DNA of 64,000 nucleotides from Candidatus Pyrohabitans jungbluthii (GCA_002010065.2 MTMD02000014.1:62001-126000), one strand, 5' to 3'. Numbered from the stretch's first letter, positions 24,961 through 33,120 are shown. A program made the numbers and translations. The notes: a model not told the origin generated them from the sequence alone.

Positions 24961-25377
24961 ATGGCAAATGAGTGTGAGGAATATGTAAAGGAGAAGATGA
25001 AGATAGTACCCAGGTTTTTGAAGCCAATCTGCCAGGTGCACCCCGAGGCTGCGAAGCGCTTCGCAGACTTCTATGAAACGATTTTCGGCGATGGCGCGCT
25101 GGACAGGAAGACAAAAGAGCTTATTTTTACTGCGATAGGCGTTGCCACGGCTTCACCTCGCTGCATAGTCCACGTTATCCCTGCGATTGAGGCTGGGGCA
25201 ACAGACGAGGAGATTCTCGAGGCTGTGGCGGTGGGCTTCGTAGGTGCAGGATTCTATCCAAATAACCCCGGTATCCCCTACTGTTTCGAGTATGCCGCCA
25301 AGGTGCTCGAAATAGCGCAGAAGTACAGAAAGGGCGAGGACTGGGAGTACCTCAAGCCTCCAGAGTTCAGGGGCTAA
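24961..25377 (+). CDS. AhpD-like protein with altered active site
   Basis: Carboxymuconolactone decarboxylase-family protein, 138 residues, all-helical. Where the family has CxxCxxxH, this one reads SPRCIVHV, so the first cysteine is replaced by serine and the His is two residues closer than in its neighbour at 22775-23242. It therefore probably lacks disulfide reductase activity and may be a lyase/hydrolase-like or binding member. It is divergently transcribed from the UroD-type methyltransferase across a spacer with operator-like repeats, suggesting shared control. Confidence 0.8.
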   Translation: MANECEEYVKEKMKIVPRFLKPICQVHPEAAKRFADFYETIFGDGALDRKTKELIFTAIGVATASPRCIVHVIPAIEAGATDEEILEAVAVGFVGAGFYPNNPGIPYCFEYAAKVLEIAQKYRKGEDWEYLKPPEFRG

Positions 25378-25382
25378 GCCCC

Positions 25383-25631
25383 TTATCTTTTCTTTTCCGG
25401 CAGCGTGTATTTTCCCTTTTTGAGATACTTTCTTACCACGTAGGGCATGTACCTGCACTCCCCACAGTGCTCGCCGAAGTCGTTTTCTCCAGGGCAGAGC
25501 TCACCTCCCATGTAGTTCAGCGTTACCTCTCCTTCGTGCACCTCCACCTTCTCCATGGGGTCGAGGAAGAAAGATTTGATAACCTCAAGGTCTTCTTCGC
25601 TCACCTCTAATAGTTTAACTCTGCACAGCAT
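25383..25631 (-). CDS. Small Cys-containing hypothetical protein
   Basis: 82 residues; a beta/alpha N-terminal half and a cysteine cluster near the C-terminus (LCPGENDFGEHCGECRY) that could bind zinc or an Fe-S cluster. Family not recognised. ATG 25631 has GGAGG seven or eight bases upstream; the longer frame to 25682 is rejected. It follows the HdrD-like gene by 11 nt in the same direction and may be an accessory to it. Confidence 0.65.
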   Translation of the reverse strand: MLCRVKLLEVSEEDLEVIKSFFLDPMEKVEVHEGEVTLNYMGGELCPGENDFGEHCGECRYMPYVVRKYLKKGKYTLPEKKR

Positions 25632-25642
25632 ACTCACGCCTC

Positions 25643-26896
25643 CTAAAGAAAGCTTACCGCGTACTGGAGCACGTCGTTGCACTTAACGCCGCTCTTAAAC
25701 GCGCGCCATTCTTTGCCGTAGGGCTCTGGAAGGCGCCTCGCCACGTACATCGCATAGCACGCGGGACAGTTCATGAGCAGCGTCTCAGCACCAGTGCGCT
25801 CTGCATCGCGTAAAAAGAGCTTGCCTATCTCCAGGGCAACCTCCGGCCTTGCTCCGCGTATTCCCCCGCCAGCGCCGCAGCACTTTGTCAGCCTTCCGTG
25901 GCGCTCAAGCTCGACCAGCTCCACCCCGGGCAGGTGTTGTATTACTGTGCGAGGCTCCTCGTATATGCGGGGTCCGCGAAAGCCTCGTGTAAGCTGACAG
26001 GGGTCGTGGTAGGTAACCTTTTCTTTTCTTTCTTTTGTAAACTTGAGCCTGCCATCCTCAACAGCTTCGGCTATTATCTGGGTAATGTGGAGCACCTCAA
26101 AGGGAAGCTTCCCTGCATAGCCTCGCCACACTTCGCGAATCTGCTGAAGGCAGCATGGGCAGCTCACTGCAAGCGTGGCTATGCCCTTCTCCTCGAGCTT
26201 GGCGATATTGTTCTCCACCAGCTCTTCCTGAAGCTCCCACATGCCAGCGACGGCGAGGGGCCAGCCGCAGCACCAGGCTTGAGAAGCTTCCAGAAGTGTG
26301 AATTCTATGCCTGCCGCATTGAGCAGGCGAACCGCTGCCTCTGCCATCGCAGGCGCATCCCAGGCGACGCCACACCCCTCGAAGTAGCAGAGCTCTGCGC
26401 TCTCGGCCACCTTCACCTCTGGCGGTAGCCAGATTTTGTAGCGCAGCTCGAGAGGTGAGGGAAATATGCTGTGGTGCTTCCTTGCGTTTTCCAGCAGCTT
26501 GGGCAGCGTGCCTGGCGCGGAGTAGCCCATGCCCACAAGCTCTTTTCGCATAGCCCACCAGAGCTTCTGCGTGTCGATGCCCACCTCGCAGGTTTCGCCG
26601 CAGGCGCCGCAGGTGGTGCAGGCGTAGAGTGCGTCGAGGAAGCGGATAACCTCCTCCTCCGCAGGCTTTTTTGCTCCCAGAAGCTTCGCCCTTAAGCCGT
26701 GCACCGCCTCAATGAAGCCCTTATACTCGGCTATCTTCGCGGGCGGCGAGATGTCGCGATTCTGCGTTGTCTCCTGAACAACGCACGCGTCGAAGCAAGC
26801 GCCGCAGCGCACACACGCTTCAAGCTCCAGCATCTGCTTCCGGGTAAGCTGGGTGAGAAAATCTTTCTTAGGCAAAGCCCGTGCTTTCTCCAGCAT
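25643..26896 (-). CDS. HdrD-like Fe-S oxidoreductase (two 4Fe-4S, two CCG domains)
   Basis: Resembles the catalytic subunit of membrane heterodisulfide reductase and the related GlpC/LldE/DsrK/HmeD proteins. Two ferredoxin motifs, CVRCGACFDAC and CTTCGACGETC, are followed by two cysteine-rich CCG domains: CYFEGCG...WCCGW...CPCC, and HDPCQ...CCGAGGG...NCPAC. 417 residues is full length. Substrate not deducible: a heterodisulfide, a DsrC-like protein or a lactate-type donor are all possible. There is no cytochrome subunit adjacent, although an HdrE/NarI-like protein is encoded at 37778. A TATA box exactly 25 nt before the ATG implies a leaderless message. Confidence 0.87.
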   Translation of the reverse strand: MLEKARALPKKDFLTQLTRKQMLELEACVRCGACFDACVVQETTQNRDISPPAKIAEYKGFIEAVHGLRAKLLGAKKPAEEEVIRFLDALYACTTCGACGETCEVGIDTQKLWWAMRKELVGMGYSAPGTLPKLLENARKHHSIFPSPLELRYKIWLPPEVKVAESAELCYFEGCGVAWDAPAMAEAAVRLLNAAGIEFTLLEASQAWCCGWPLAVAGMWELQEELVENNIAKLEEKGIATLAVSCPCCLQQIREVWRGYAGKLPFEVLHITQIIAEAVEDGRLKFTKERKEKVTYHDPCQLTRGFRGPRIYEEPRTVIQHLPGVELVELERHGRLTKCCGAGGGIRGARPEVALEIGKLFLRDAERTGAETLLMNCPACYAMYVARRLPEPYGKEWRAFKSGVKCNDVLQYAVSFL

Positions 26897-26908
26897 GGTA
26901 TAATTTAT

Positions 26909-26936
26909 ACGGTTGTGATATAAAAAGATAAACCGT
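26909..26936 (-). promoter_or_regulatory. Promoter/operator of HdrD-like gene
   Basis: Minus-strand TATA box (TTTTTATATC, 26917-26926) lies between perfect inverted hexamers ACGGTT (26909-26914) and AACCGT (26931-26936). A repressor bound here would cover the TATA box. Confidence 0.55.
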
Positions 26937-26960
26937 GGTATTTATAAAGGGAAAACTAAA

Positions 26961-27050
26961 CTGGGCTCCCTGGAAATCGAAGTTGTGGAATTTTCAGAAA
27001 CAGAGAAGGTGGAATACTGGGAATGTGAAAAATGCTTCGCTGGAGATTAA
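26961..27050 (+). other. Possible micro-ORF or gene remnant
   Basis: The frame reads LGSLEIEVVEFSETEKVEY then WECEKCFAGD and a stop at 27048-27050. The alternation and CxxC look protein-like, and a plus-strand TATAAA sits at 26942-26947. There is no ATG; GTG 26985 or the CTG codons would be needed. I cannot tell a small zinc-knuckle peptide from the tail of a lost gene. Confidence 0.3.
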
Positions 27051-27055
27051 AAGCT

Positions 27056-27295
27056 TTAATTGAGCTTTTTAATCAGGTAGATAATCCTCTCTCCTTCGTC
27101 TCTCACCTCCAGCAGCTCATTTCCTGTTCTCTTCACGCACGCTGGGATGTCTGTTTTCGAGGCTTTATCTGTGGCTATTACCATCAGCACCTCTCCTGGG
27201 CGCATTTTCTTCAGCGCATTTCTTGCTTTAAGTACAGGCTGCGGGCACACAGCGCCGCTAACATCCAGCACCACATCCGCCTTTACTTCAGCCAT
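27056..27295 (-). CDS. TusA/SirA-family sulfur carrier
   Basis: Small sulfurtransferase carrier of 79 residues. The family signature CPQPVLKARNALKKM contains the persulfide-carrying Cys in the first helix. Such proteins relay sulfur for thiolation, cofactor synthesis or sulfur-energy metabolism. The start is ATG 27295 (MAEVKADVV); upstream residues overlap the DsrE-like gene. It is third in a compact OsmC-DsrE-TusA run. Confidence 0.9.
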   Translation of the reverse strand: MAEVKADVVLDVSGAVCPQPVLKARNALKKMRPGEVLMVIATDKASKTDIPACVKRTGNELLEVRDEGERIIYLIKKLN

Positions 27296-27299
27296 AACA

Positions 27300-27668
27300 T
27301 CACCCCAGTGAGATAACATTATTTGCCTCAAGTGCCAGGTCTATGAGCGTCGCCGCCCCAGAAACCTTCGCTTCGTCGATAAGGTCTTCCTCCTTGATTC
27401 CCTTCACCTTCATTGTCTGCTCGCACACCAGTATCTCTACGCCGGCTTCGATGGCTTCCTCTAGGCGCTGCTTTATCGTTGGTACGCCCGGCTTTGCCTC
27501 CTCTTTATCCAGGGCGCCCTTGACCATTATCTCAGCGCCCTCCTGAACGCAGAAGAGTATGGTCTCAACGTCCATTGCAGCGCTTATAGAAGCGAACATG
27601 AGCGTTGCGCGGGTAACGCCGGGTGAGTTGAAGCCCGTGGTTAAGACGAAGACCAGCTTGTCTCCCAT
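27300..27668 (-). CDS. DsrE/DsrF-like protein
   Basis: 122-residue DsrE-fold protein (Rossmann-like; VFVLTTGFNSPGVTRATLMF at the N-terminus). The conserved Cys sits in EILVCEQTMKVKGI, the position that carries sulfur in DsrE/TusD. ATG 27668 has AGGTGG upstream. Its pairing with TusA suggests a sulfur relay. Another conserved feature is the second Cys in ILFCVQEGAE. Confidence 0.85.
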   Translation of the reverse strand: MGDKLVFVLTTGFNSPGVTRATLMFASISAAMDVETILFCVQEGAEIMVKGALDKEEAKPGVPTIKQRLEEAIEAGVEILVCEQTMKVKGIKEEDLIDEAKVSGAATLIDLALEANNVISLG

Positions 27669-27700
27669 TGAAACCACCTGCAAAAAAGTAAAAAGGGGGT

Positions 27701-28234
27701 TTATACTGTGCGCCTGCTTTCCAGCGTTACCTCCACGTTGACAGGGTTGCGCAAGGTACTACCCACAGGCGAGGTTTTCACAACGTCTTCGTGAAGCTTC
27801 TGAAGCTCTTCCTTGCTCACAGGCGTCTTGGTCTTGAGGAACACCCTGGCGCGGACGTTGGTAAACCCTGGCCACACCTTCTCAGGCGGCTCAAGGGCAA
27901 GGAAGCCTGGAAGATCTATATCACCCTCAACTTCAACCTCAACCTTCGCAAGCTCTATTCCGCGAACAGCGGCGTTCATAACGTAGCCCACAATTAGGCA
28001 GGCGCCGAAGGCACCGAGAACGAACTCCACCATGTTGGGCGCAGTGTTTGTGCCTCCTAGGTCAAGGGGCTCGTCCATTCTTATGGTGAAGTCCCTTATT
28101 CTCACCTCTTCCTTGAAGCCTCCCTTCCACTTGGCGCTGGCGCGCCACAGAGTCTTTCCGAGCTCAGGGTTTGCCTTTACTGTCTCCACCACCTTCTGGA
28201 GGTACTCCACATCCAGGCCGTTCACAACTTTCAT
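27701..28234 (-). CDS. OsmC-family protein
   Basis: OsmC/Ohr-fold protein of 177 residues. The region GTNTAPNMVEFVLGAFGACLIVGY matches the central helix with one conserved cysteine; the second family Cys is not obvious, so classic peroxidase activity is uncertain. OsmC proteins next to TusA/DsrE proteins are common in anaerobes and may handle persulfides. ATG 28234 is preceded by GAGGTG; the upstream in-frame extension is hydrophobic intergenic sequence. Confidence 0.85.
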   Translation of the reverse strand: MKVVNGLDVEYLQKVVETVKANPELGKTLWRASAKWKGGFKEEVRIRDFTIRMDEPLDLGGTNTAPNMVEFVLGAFGACLIVGYVMNAAVRGIELAKVEVEVEGDIDLPGFLALEPPEKVWPGFTNVRARVFLKTKTPVSKEELQKLHEDVVKTSPVGSTLRNPVNVEVTLESRRTV

Positions 28235-28307
28235 TCTCAACACCTCAGGTAAAAATGCGCTAACCAGATATGATAAAAAAAGTGGCAGAAAAAGGGTCAA
28301 AACATGG

Positions 28308-29864
28308 TTAGAATATAAGCCGCTTTCCCTTCTCACTCACGCTGAGGAACTTGTTCCTCCCCGCTCTTTCCTCCACAAGCAAACCTTTGCCAAGCAGGAT
28401 TTTCACTCTCTTCCGTGCTGTGGTGCGGGTAACGCCCAGCTTCCTGGTTACGTCCTTGTACGAGGGCTTTACTCCTTTAAGGTTTTGCTCATGAACAAAG
28501 CTAAGAAGGGCGTAAAGTTCTTCGGTGAGCTCCGCCTCCCCTTTAACTCCAACAGCCCTGGTCTCCTTCTCCAATAGGTTTGCCTCCCTCTCATCCAGCG
28601 TCGCAGGATCCACGGAAATCAGGATCACCGCCCTGCTCAGGTATGCTAAGTCACGAAGCTTCTGAAGCAGAGCAAGCGCCGAGCGGAAGCCCCATAGGGT
28701 TATCAGGTAATCAAACCTATCTACCAAGACGACGCTTGTCCTTGTCACAAACTCCCGAATTCTGGTTTCTACAACCTCAGGCTCGGGCTTAATTGTGTCC
28801 TCTCCTTCGCCATACTCGCTGAGCCAGTAGCAGGCAACGCCTTCGCCAAAAATTCGCCTTGCCTCTGCCACTGGTAGCCTGGAAAGCACCATCCCCTTAA
28901 AGCCGCAGTTAATCATATCCCTGAGGATGCTCCTGCTCCTCTCATAGTTTTTCTCCTTCACAAGGTAGAGATTGCCCCTCTTTATGTCGTAGGAGAGCAT
29001 CCTCTCCATCAGCTTCTCCTGCTCCCTCTTCATATCGGTTATATCCACGAGCACATAGAGGGTGCCTCCCGCACCGCGAAGCGGAGAGGCGCTGACAAGC
29101 AGGTGCACCTCTTTCCCCGACTTTTTCTTGAAGTTTATCTCATACCTGTCCTGGGAGTGTCTCTCCAGCCCCGGAAGCACGAAATCGGCGCGCTTTCCAA
29201 CAACCTCATCCCTTTTGTAACCAGTAAGCCTTTCAAACACAGGATTAACAAAGGTTATAAAGCCCTCTGCATCCACTATCACAACGCCTTCTTCCATAGA
29301 TTGAATTATGTTCTCGTTGAACCTCTTGAGTTCCTCCATTTTTTTGAAGAGTCTTGAGTTTCTAATAGCTATAGCAGCATGACTGGCGAAAATCGTGAGC
29401 AGCTTTAAATCTTTGTCTGTAAAACCACCTCCACCAGCCTTGCCGAAGGCAGCAAGCCCGCCGATTATCTTTCCCTTAAAAACAAGCGGCACAACTATGG
29501 CTTCGTTTACATTCAGCTTTTTCACCAGCTCCCTGTTAATCCTGTTGTCGCTCCACAGCGAATTGGTTAGTATCGGCTTGCGATGCTTCACAACCCAGGC
29601 GCAAAGCCCGCCTTCGCTCATCGGCAGACTCATACCCTTCAGCAGATCTCTGTTCTTCCCCGCCGCCTCCTCGTAGGTTATGGTTGAGCGGTCCTCGCTG
29701 ATAACTGGAATTGCCACGGTCTCGGCATTGATGAGCATCCTCGCCTTCTCTGTTATAAGCCGGAAAACCTCCCGCGTATCCAACTCACTCAAAATAGCCA
29801 TGCACACTTCCTGAAGGGCGACAAGCTCGAGGTCACCCTCCACTCTATCAATCATCTGAATCAT
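28308..29864 (-). CDS. GAF-PAS-DUF835-winged-helix regulator
   Basis: One-component or kinase-less sensor regulator, 518 residues. Order: GAF domain (about 10-175, with MSEGGLCAWVVKHRKPI), PAS domain (about 185-300, FNENIIQSMEEGVVIVDAEGFI), DUF835 (about 310-440, YLVKEKNYERSRSILRDM) and a C-terminal winged helix (SYKDVTRKLGVTRTTARKR). There is no histidine-kinase domain. DUF835 proteins with GAF/PAS occur in methanogens and Archaeoglobi. Its ATG overlaps the stop of the UroD-type methyltransferase gene (ATGA), so it is made together with that enzyme and probably regulates methyltransferase genes in response to a small ligand or redox state. Confidence 0.88.
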   Translation of the reverse strand: MIQMIDRVEGDLELVALQEVCMAILSELDTREVFRLITEKARMLINAETVAIPVISEDRSTITYEEAAGKNRDLLKGMSLPMSEGGLCAWVVKHRKPILTNSLWSDNRINRELVKKLNVNEAIVVPLVFKGKIIGGLAAFGKAGGGGFTDKDLKLLTIFASHAAIAIRNSRLFKKMEELKRFNENIIQSMEEGVVIVDAEGFITFVNPVFERLTGYKRDEVVGKRADFVLPGLERHSQDRYEINFKKKSGKEVHLLVSASPLRGAGGTLYVLVDITDMKREQEKLMERMLSYDIKRGNLYLVKEKNYERSRSILRDMINCGFKGMVLSRLPVAEARRIFGEGVACYWLSEYGEGEDTIKPEPEVVETRIREFVTRTSVVLVDRFDYLITLWGFRSALALLQKLRDLAYLSRAVILISVDPATLDEREANLLEKETRAVGVKGEAELTEELYALLSFVHEQNLKGVKPSYKDVTRKLGVTRTTARKRVKILLGKGLLVEERAGRNKFLSVSEKGKRLIF

Positions 29865-30868
29865 GAGCCCAAACTCTTCACAGTCTCAACCATGGCGCGA
29901 AGGTTCCTATTTGGCGTTAGCGGCGAGATGGCGCACCCCGGGGCGATTATGTCTATACCCGCCTCTATAGCTCGCTTCGTCTCGGCAATCACCTCCTCGG
30001 GGGTGCCAAAGGCTAGGGCGTAGACAGTGTCGATGTTGCCCATAATAGACGCCTTACCTCTGGATACCTCCACAGCATGCCTGGCGTCGGTCTTGGAATC
30101 TATGCTCAGGCAGGTGGCGCCGGTTTCTATCATCTTATCTATAATCTTCGTGCCATCGCCGCAGATGTGGAGAATCGTCGGGCCTTTAATCTTTCGTATA
30201 AGCTCACGGTCGAAGGGCTGGGCAAAGTTAACATAACCCTTGACACCCATAATATCCACAGAGGCAAACATGTTCTCTATTACAATTGCATCCGCGCCGT
30301 GCTCCAGCATGGCGTTGGCATACTCTGCTATCGCCTCAAGGCCAAGGTTTGTGAACTCCTTGACAATCACCGGGTTCTTTATGGACATCTTCAGAATCTT
30401 CTCCATGTTCGCAAGGTGGGCTGCGAGGGAGAAGGGGCCTATTACGTGTCCCATTATTGGCACCTCATCTCCGTACTCCTCCTTGAGAATCTCTATCGCT
30501 TCCAGCACCACCGGAATCCTTCCCCGCTCCAGAAAGTTCTCCGGCACCTCAACACCCTCTGGTGTTGAATAGCCTTTGAAGGGCGCCTCTGGGATGTCTG
30601 TCTTTCTCTTGCCCCACTTCACCTCAAGCCCGAAAATCTCAGCTTCTACCGTCTGGCAAAATGGGACGCCTATGCCTTCCAGACCAACCTGCTCCCAGGC
30701 AGCGGCAGCTAGTTTTGCCATCTTGCGTGCGTCGCGGTAGGCGTCTGGGAAGTATATTCCCAGCTTGTCCATCTGTTCTATGGTTGCTGTCTGGTTTGGA
30801 GAAGTCACAGGCGGGCGGTCAACCTTTTTAAGATGCAGGGCCTTGAGGAATCTTTCCCTCGGTGTCAT
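29861..30868 (-). CDS. MtaA/MtoB-type cobamide methyltransferase
   Basis: UroD-superfamily methyltransferase, 335 residues, with zinc ligands HICG (H234, C236) and APGC (C312). It is closer to the plus-strand paralogue at 33121 (shared PENFLERGRIP-type segment) than to the one at 23763. It opens a two-gene unit with the GAF-PAS regulator. It may act on a different methyl donor but use the single corrinoid protein encoded at 34153. Start ATG 30868; a 12-nt gap separates it from the Lrp-type gene upstream. Confidence 0.87.
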   Translation of the reverse strand: MTPRERFLKALHLKKVDRPPVTSPNQTATIEQMDKLGIYFPDAYRDARKMAKLAAAAWEQVGLEGIGVPFCQTVEAEIFGLEVKWGKRKTDIPEAPFKGYSTPEGVEVPENFLERGRIPVVLEAIEILKEEYGDEVPIMGHVIGPFSLAAHLANMEKILKMSIKNPVIVKEFTNLGLEAIAEYANAMLEHGADAIVIENMFASVDIMGVKGYVNFAQPFDRELIRKIKGPTILHICGDGTKIIDKMIETGATCLSIDSKTDARHAVEVSRGKASIMGNIDTVYALAFGTPEEVIAETKRAIEAGIDIIAPGCAISPLTPNRNLRAMVETVKSLGS

Positions 30869-30880
30869 GTCAATCCTCCA

Positions 30881-31378
30881 CTACTCGCAGAACAGTTTCT
30901 TAAGAACATCATCACTGTAGTTCACAAGCAGCCTTTTCTCCTCCTTAATAGTGGAAGCCACGAAGTGGGTGCCTGTCTTAACCACCCCGTCTATGGCGTG
31001 CATCTCGCGGAGGATTCTCTTCAAATCTTCCCTGTCTTTAGCTTTGGCAATGACGATGAAGTCAAAGTCGCCAAGCACATAATAAACAGTAAAAACGCCT
31101 GAGATGGAAGCGAGTTTCTCCCCTATCTCCTCTGCAGTGGTGTTCTCATAACTGACGTTCACAAAGGTGACGGCGGTCATGTCCAGACCCAAAACCTGGG
31201 GGTCAAGCTCAACAAAGGTGCCCTTAATAAGTCCCATCTTCTCAAACTTCTTCAGCCTGTAGTGCACCGTCGAGCGGCTTATGCTTGTGCGCTTTGATAT
31301 CTCATCGAGGTTGCAGCTTCCATCCTCGTCGATGCATCTGAGTATTTTAATATCCTTCTCTTCAAGCTTTACGGACAT
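30881..31378 (-). CDS. Lrp/AsnC-family transcriptional regulator
   Basis: 165 residues: N-terminal helix-turn-helix (DLDEISKRTSISRSTVHYRLKK-type) and a C-terminal RAM/AsnC domain (AVTFVNVSYENTTAEEIG...). Such archaeal feast/famine regulators bind amino acids or other small effectors and often autoregulate. It is expressed ahead of the UroD-type methyltransferase and the GAF-PAS gene in one direction, so it is a good candidate regulator of the methyl-transfer genes on both strands. Confidence 0.93.
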   Translation of the reverse strand: MSVKLEEKDIKILRCIDEDGSCNLDEISKRTSISRSTVHYRLKKFEKMGLIKGTFVELDPQVLGLDMTAVTFVNVSYENTTAEEIGEKLASISGVFTVYYVLGDFDFIVIAKAKDREDLKRILREMHAIDGVVKTGTHFVASTIKEEKRLLVNYSDDVLKKLFCE

Positions 31379-31402
31379 GATGTTTTATTGTTTTTTGTAT
31401 TA

Positions 31403-31415
31403 CTATATATAAAAT
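31403..31415 (-). promoter_or_regulatory. Promoter of the Lrp-type gene
   Basis: Minus-strand TATA element TTTTATATATAG centred about 30 nt before ATG 31378, giving a leader of at most a few bases. Confidence 0.5.
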
Positions 31416-31443
31416 TAATGCAGAAGTTGGATATTTTTCAAAG

Positions 31444-31623
31444 TCACTCCTGGCGCTCGTCTCCTACCTTCATTCTGAGCACTCCCCAGTCCACCAGGAG
31501 CTTGGCTGCAGCATAGGTGTCCTCTGGCGAAAGGTTGAGCTCAGAGGCAAGCTCACACAGGTTTATGCTCTTCCGTTGGTGCATCGCCCTGAGTATCATC
31601 TTTACGGCGATGTCCTTTTGCAT
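31444..31623 (-). CDS. Small winged-helix-like protein (59 aa)
   Basis: Short protein MQKDIAVKMILRAMHQRKSI followed by CELASELNLSPEDTYAAAKLLVDWGVLRM: a single helix-turn-helix with no effector domain. It is transcribed divergently from the FrhB/ferredoxin gene 85 nt away, an arrangement typical of a local regulator. ATG 31623 is chosen; the frame upstream to 31698 is hydrophobic spacer. Confidence 0.65.
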   Translation of the reverse strand: MQKDIAVKMILRAMHQRKSINLCELASELNLSPEDTYAAAKLLVDWGVLRMKVGDERQE

Positions 31624-31678
31624 GATATACAATACTGATTTCAGATATATATACTTTATCCAAATAAGTAGCGAAATA

Positions 31679-31688
31679 TTTAAATATA
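31679..31688 (+). promoter_or_regulatory. TATA box of FrhB/ferredoxin gene
   Basis: TTTAAATATA at 31679-31688, about 27 nt before ATG 31711, so the message should be leaderless or nearly so. Confidence 0.55.
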
Positions 31689-31710
31689 ATCCAAACAATA
31701 TGGGTACGTG

Positions 31711-33021
31711 ATGAAAAGACGCCTGCTCACACTGATAGGCGGTATAGGTGTAGACGAAGACAGATGCATAGGGTGCGGAAACTGCGAGGCTGTGTGCCCA
31801 GGCAACTATGAACTCCTCTGCAGGGGTATAGAGGGGAGAGGCACTCTTGTGGTGAGGAATGGTGTCGCGAGTTTTGTCTCAGCCGAGTGCTGCCGCAGGG
31901 ACATACCCGAGAGCGCCTGCAGGCAGTGCTACGACGCCTGCCCAATGCGTGCGGTAATTTATCCTGATAGTGAGGGATTCCAGAGACTGGAAGCTGAGAT
32001 TATAAACGCTGGAAAATGCACCGGCTGCGGTGCATGCGCTGCTGTCTGCCCGGATAAAATTATAGAGATAAATGAATATCCTATACTCAGAGGCGAGTGC
32101 ATAAACTGCGGCTTTTGCCTAGTTCACTGCCCATCAATGCGGAGAGCGTCCACCAAGGGAGAGATCTCGCTCATAGACGAACCTCTTGGGGAGTACAGGA
32201 AGCTGGTGGCTGCAAGGGCTAGTGCAGCAAGAATCGCCAGCGTAGCTCAGGATGGCGGAATTGTTACTGCGCTTCTCACCTATGCGCTGAGGAAGGGCAT
32301 AATAGATGCTGCAGTAGTTGCGGTGAATAGTTCGCAGCCCTGGAAGCCTGTGCCACTGATAGCCTCAACTGAGGAGGAGATAATCGCTGGGGCAGGAACC
32401 AAATATACAAACTCTCCAACACTTGCGGCACTGAAAAAGGCCCGTGAAAGTGGTTTTAAAAAGCTCGGGATTGTGACGCTTCCCTGCCAGAGCAGAGCAC
32501 TTCAACGACTTGAAACTTCAGAACTTGGTAGGGAGCTTATGGACATTGTTGCCCTTAACATAAGCCTCTTCTGCAAGGCTAACCTCCACTACGCCGGGAT
32601 ACTTGAACTCTCACAAAAGTATGGATTCTCCCTCAATGAAGTGAAGAAGTTTGCAATCAAGGGCAAAAGTCTCTACGTGACAACGCCAGCTGGGGTTGTG
32701 GATATCCCACTTAAAGAAGCTCTGAGGTACTGCAGACCCGCATGCAAGTGCTGCGCTGACTTTACGTCGGTGCATGCGGATATCTCAGTTGGCGCGGTGG
32801 GCTCACCCAAAGAGTTCTCCACGGTAATTATCAGAACCAGGAAAGCTGAGGAAATATTTGAAAACATGGTAAAAGAGGGTATAATTGAGGTTAAAGAGGT
32901 TAATGATAAGGGTTTCAGCCTTTTGATGAAGCTTGCGGCTCAGAAAAGCAAAAATACTCAAAATCTCAGTGAGCCTGGAAAGGTGGTTGCAATGATGCGA
33001 GCAGGTGGTGGTGGCCATTAG
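31711..33021 (+). CDS. Polyferredoxin-FrhB-type oxidoreductase
   Basis: N-terminal half carries four cysteine sets: CIGCGNCEAVC, CRQCYDAC, CTGCGACAAVC and CINCGFCLVHC. The C-terminal half matches the FrhB/FdhB domain (ASVAQDGGIVTALLTYAL; VTLPCQSRAL; LFCKANL), which binds FAD and reacts with F420. Some relatives reduce other partners. It is transcribed toward the methyl-transfer operon, 100 nt upstream, and could deliver low-potential electrons to the corrinoid activator; that link is inference. ATG 31711 is used; GTG 31708 is one codon earlier. Confidence 0.85.
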   Translation: MKRRLLTLIGGIGVDEDRCIGCGNCEAVCPGNYELLCRGIEGRGTLVVRNGVASFVSAECCRRDIPESACRQCYDACPMRAVIYPDSEGFQRLEAEIINAGKCTGCGACAAVCPDKIIEINEYPILRGECINCGFCLVHCPSMRRASTKGEISLIDEPLGEYRKLVAARASAARIASVAQDGGIVTALLTYALRKGIIDAAVVAVNSSQPWKPVPLIASTEEEIIAGAGTKYTNSPTLAALKKARESGFKKLGIVTLPCQSRALQRLETSELGRELMDIVALNISLFCKANLHYAGILELSQKYGFSLNEVKKFAIKGKSLYVTTPAGVVDIPLKEALRYCRPACKCCADFTSVHADISVGAVGSPKEFSTVIIRTRKAEEIFENMVKEGIIEVKEVNDKGFSLLMKLAAQKSKNTQNLSEPGKVVAMMRAGGGGH

Positions 33022-33079
33022 GAAAAAATCTAAGTATTTCTGTGAATTATTGAAAATTGTATTGCTTACCAAAGAAAAA

Positions 33080-33089
33080 TTTAAATATT
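33080..33089 (+). promoter_or_regulatory. TATA box of the methyl-transfer operon
   Basis: TTTAAATATT at 33080-33089; start of transcription expected near 33110. ATCAGGTATATGAT at 33092-33105 just downstream has symmetrical ends and could be an operator. Confidence 0.5.
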
Positions 33090-33120
33090 GTATCAGGTAT
33101 ATGATAAGTGGGGTAGCAAC

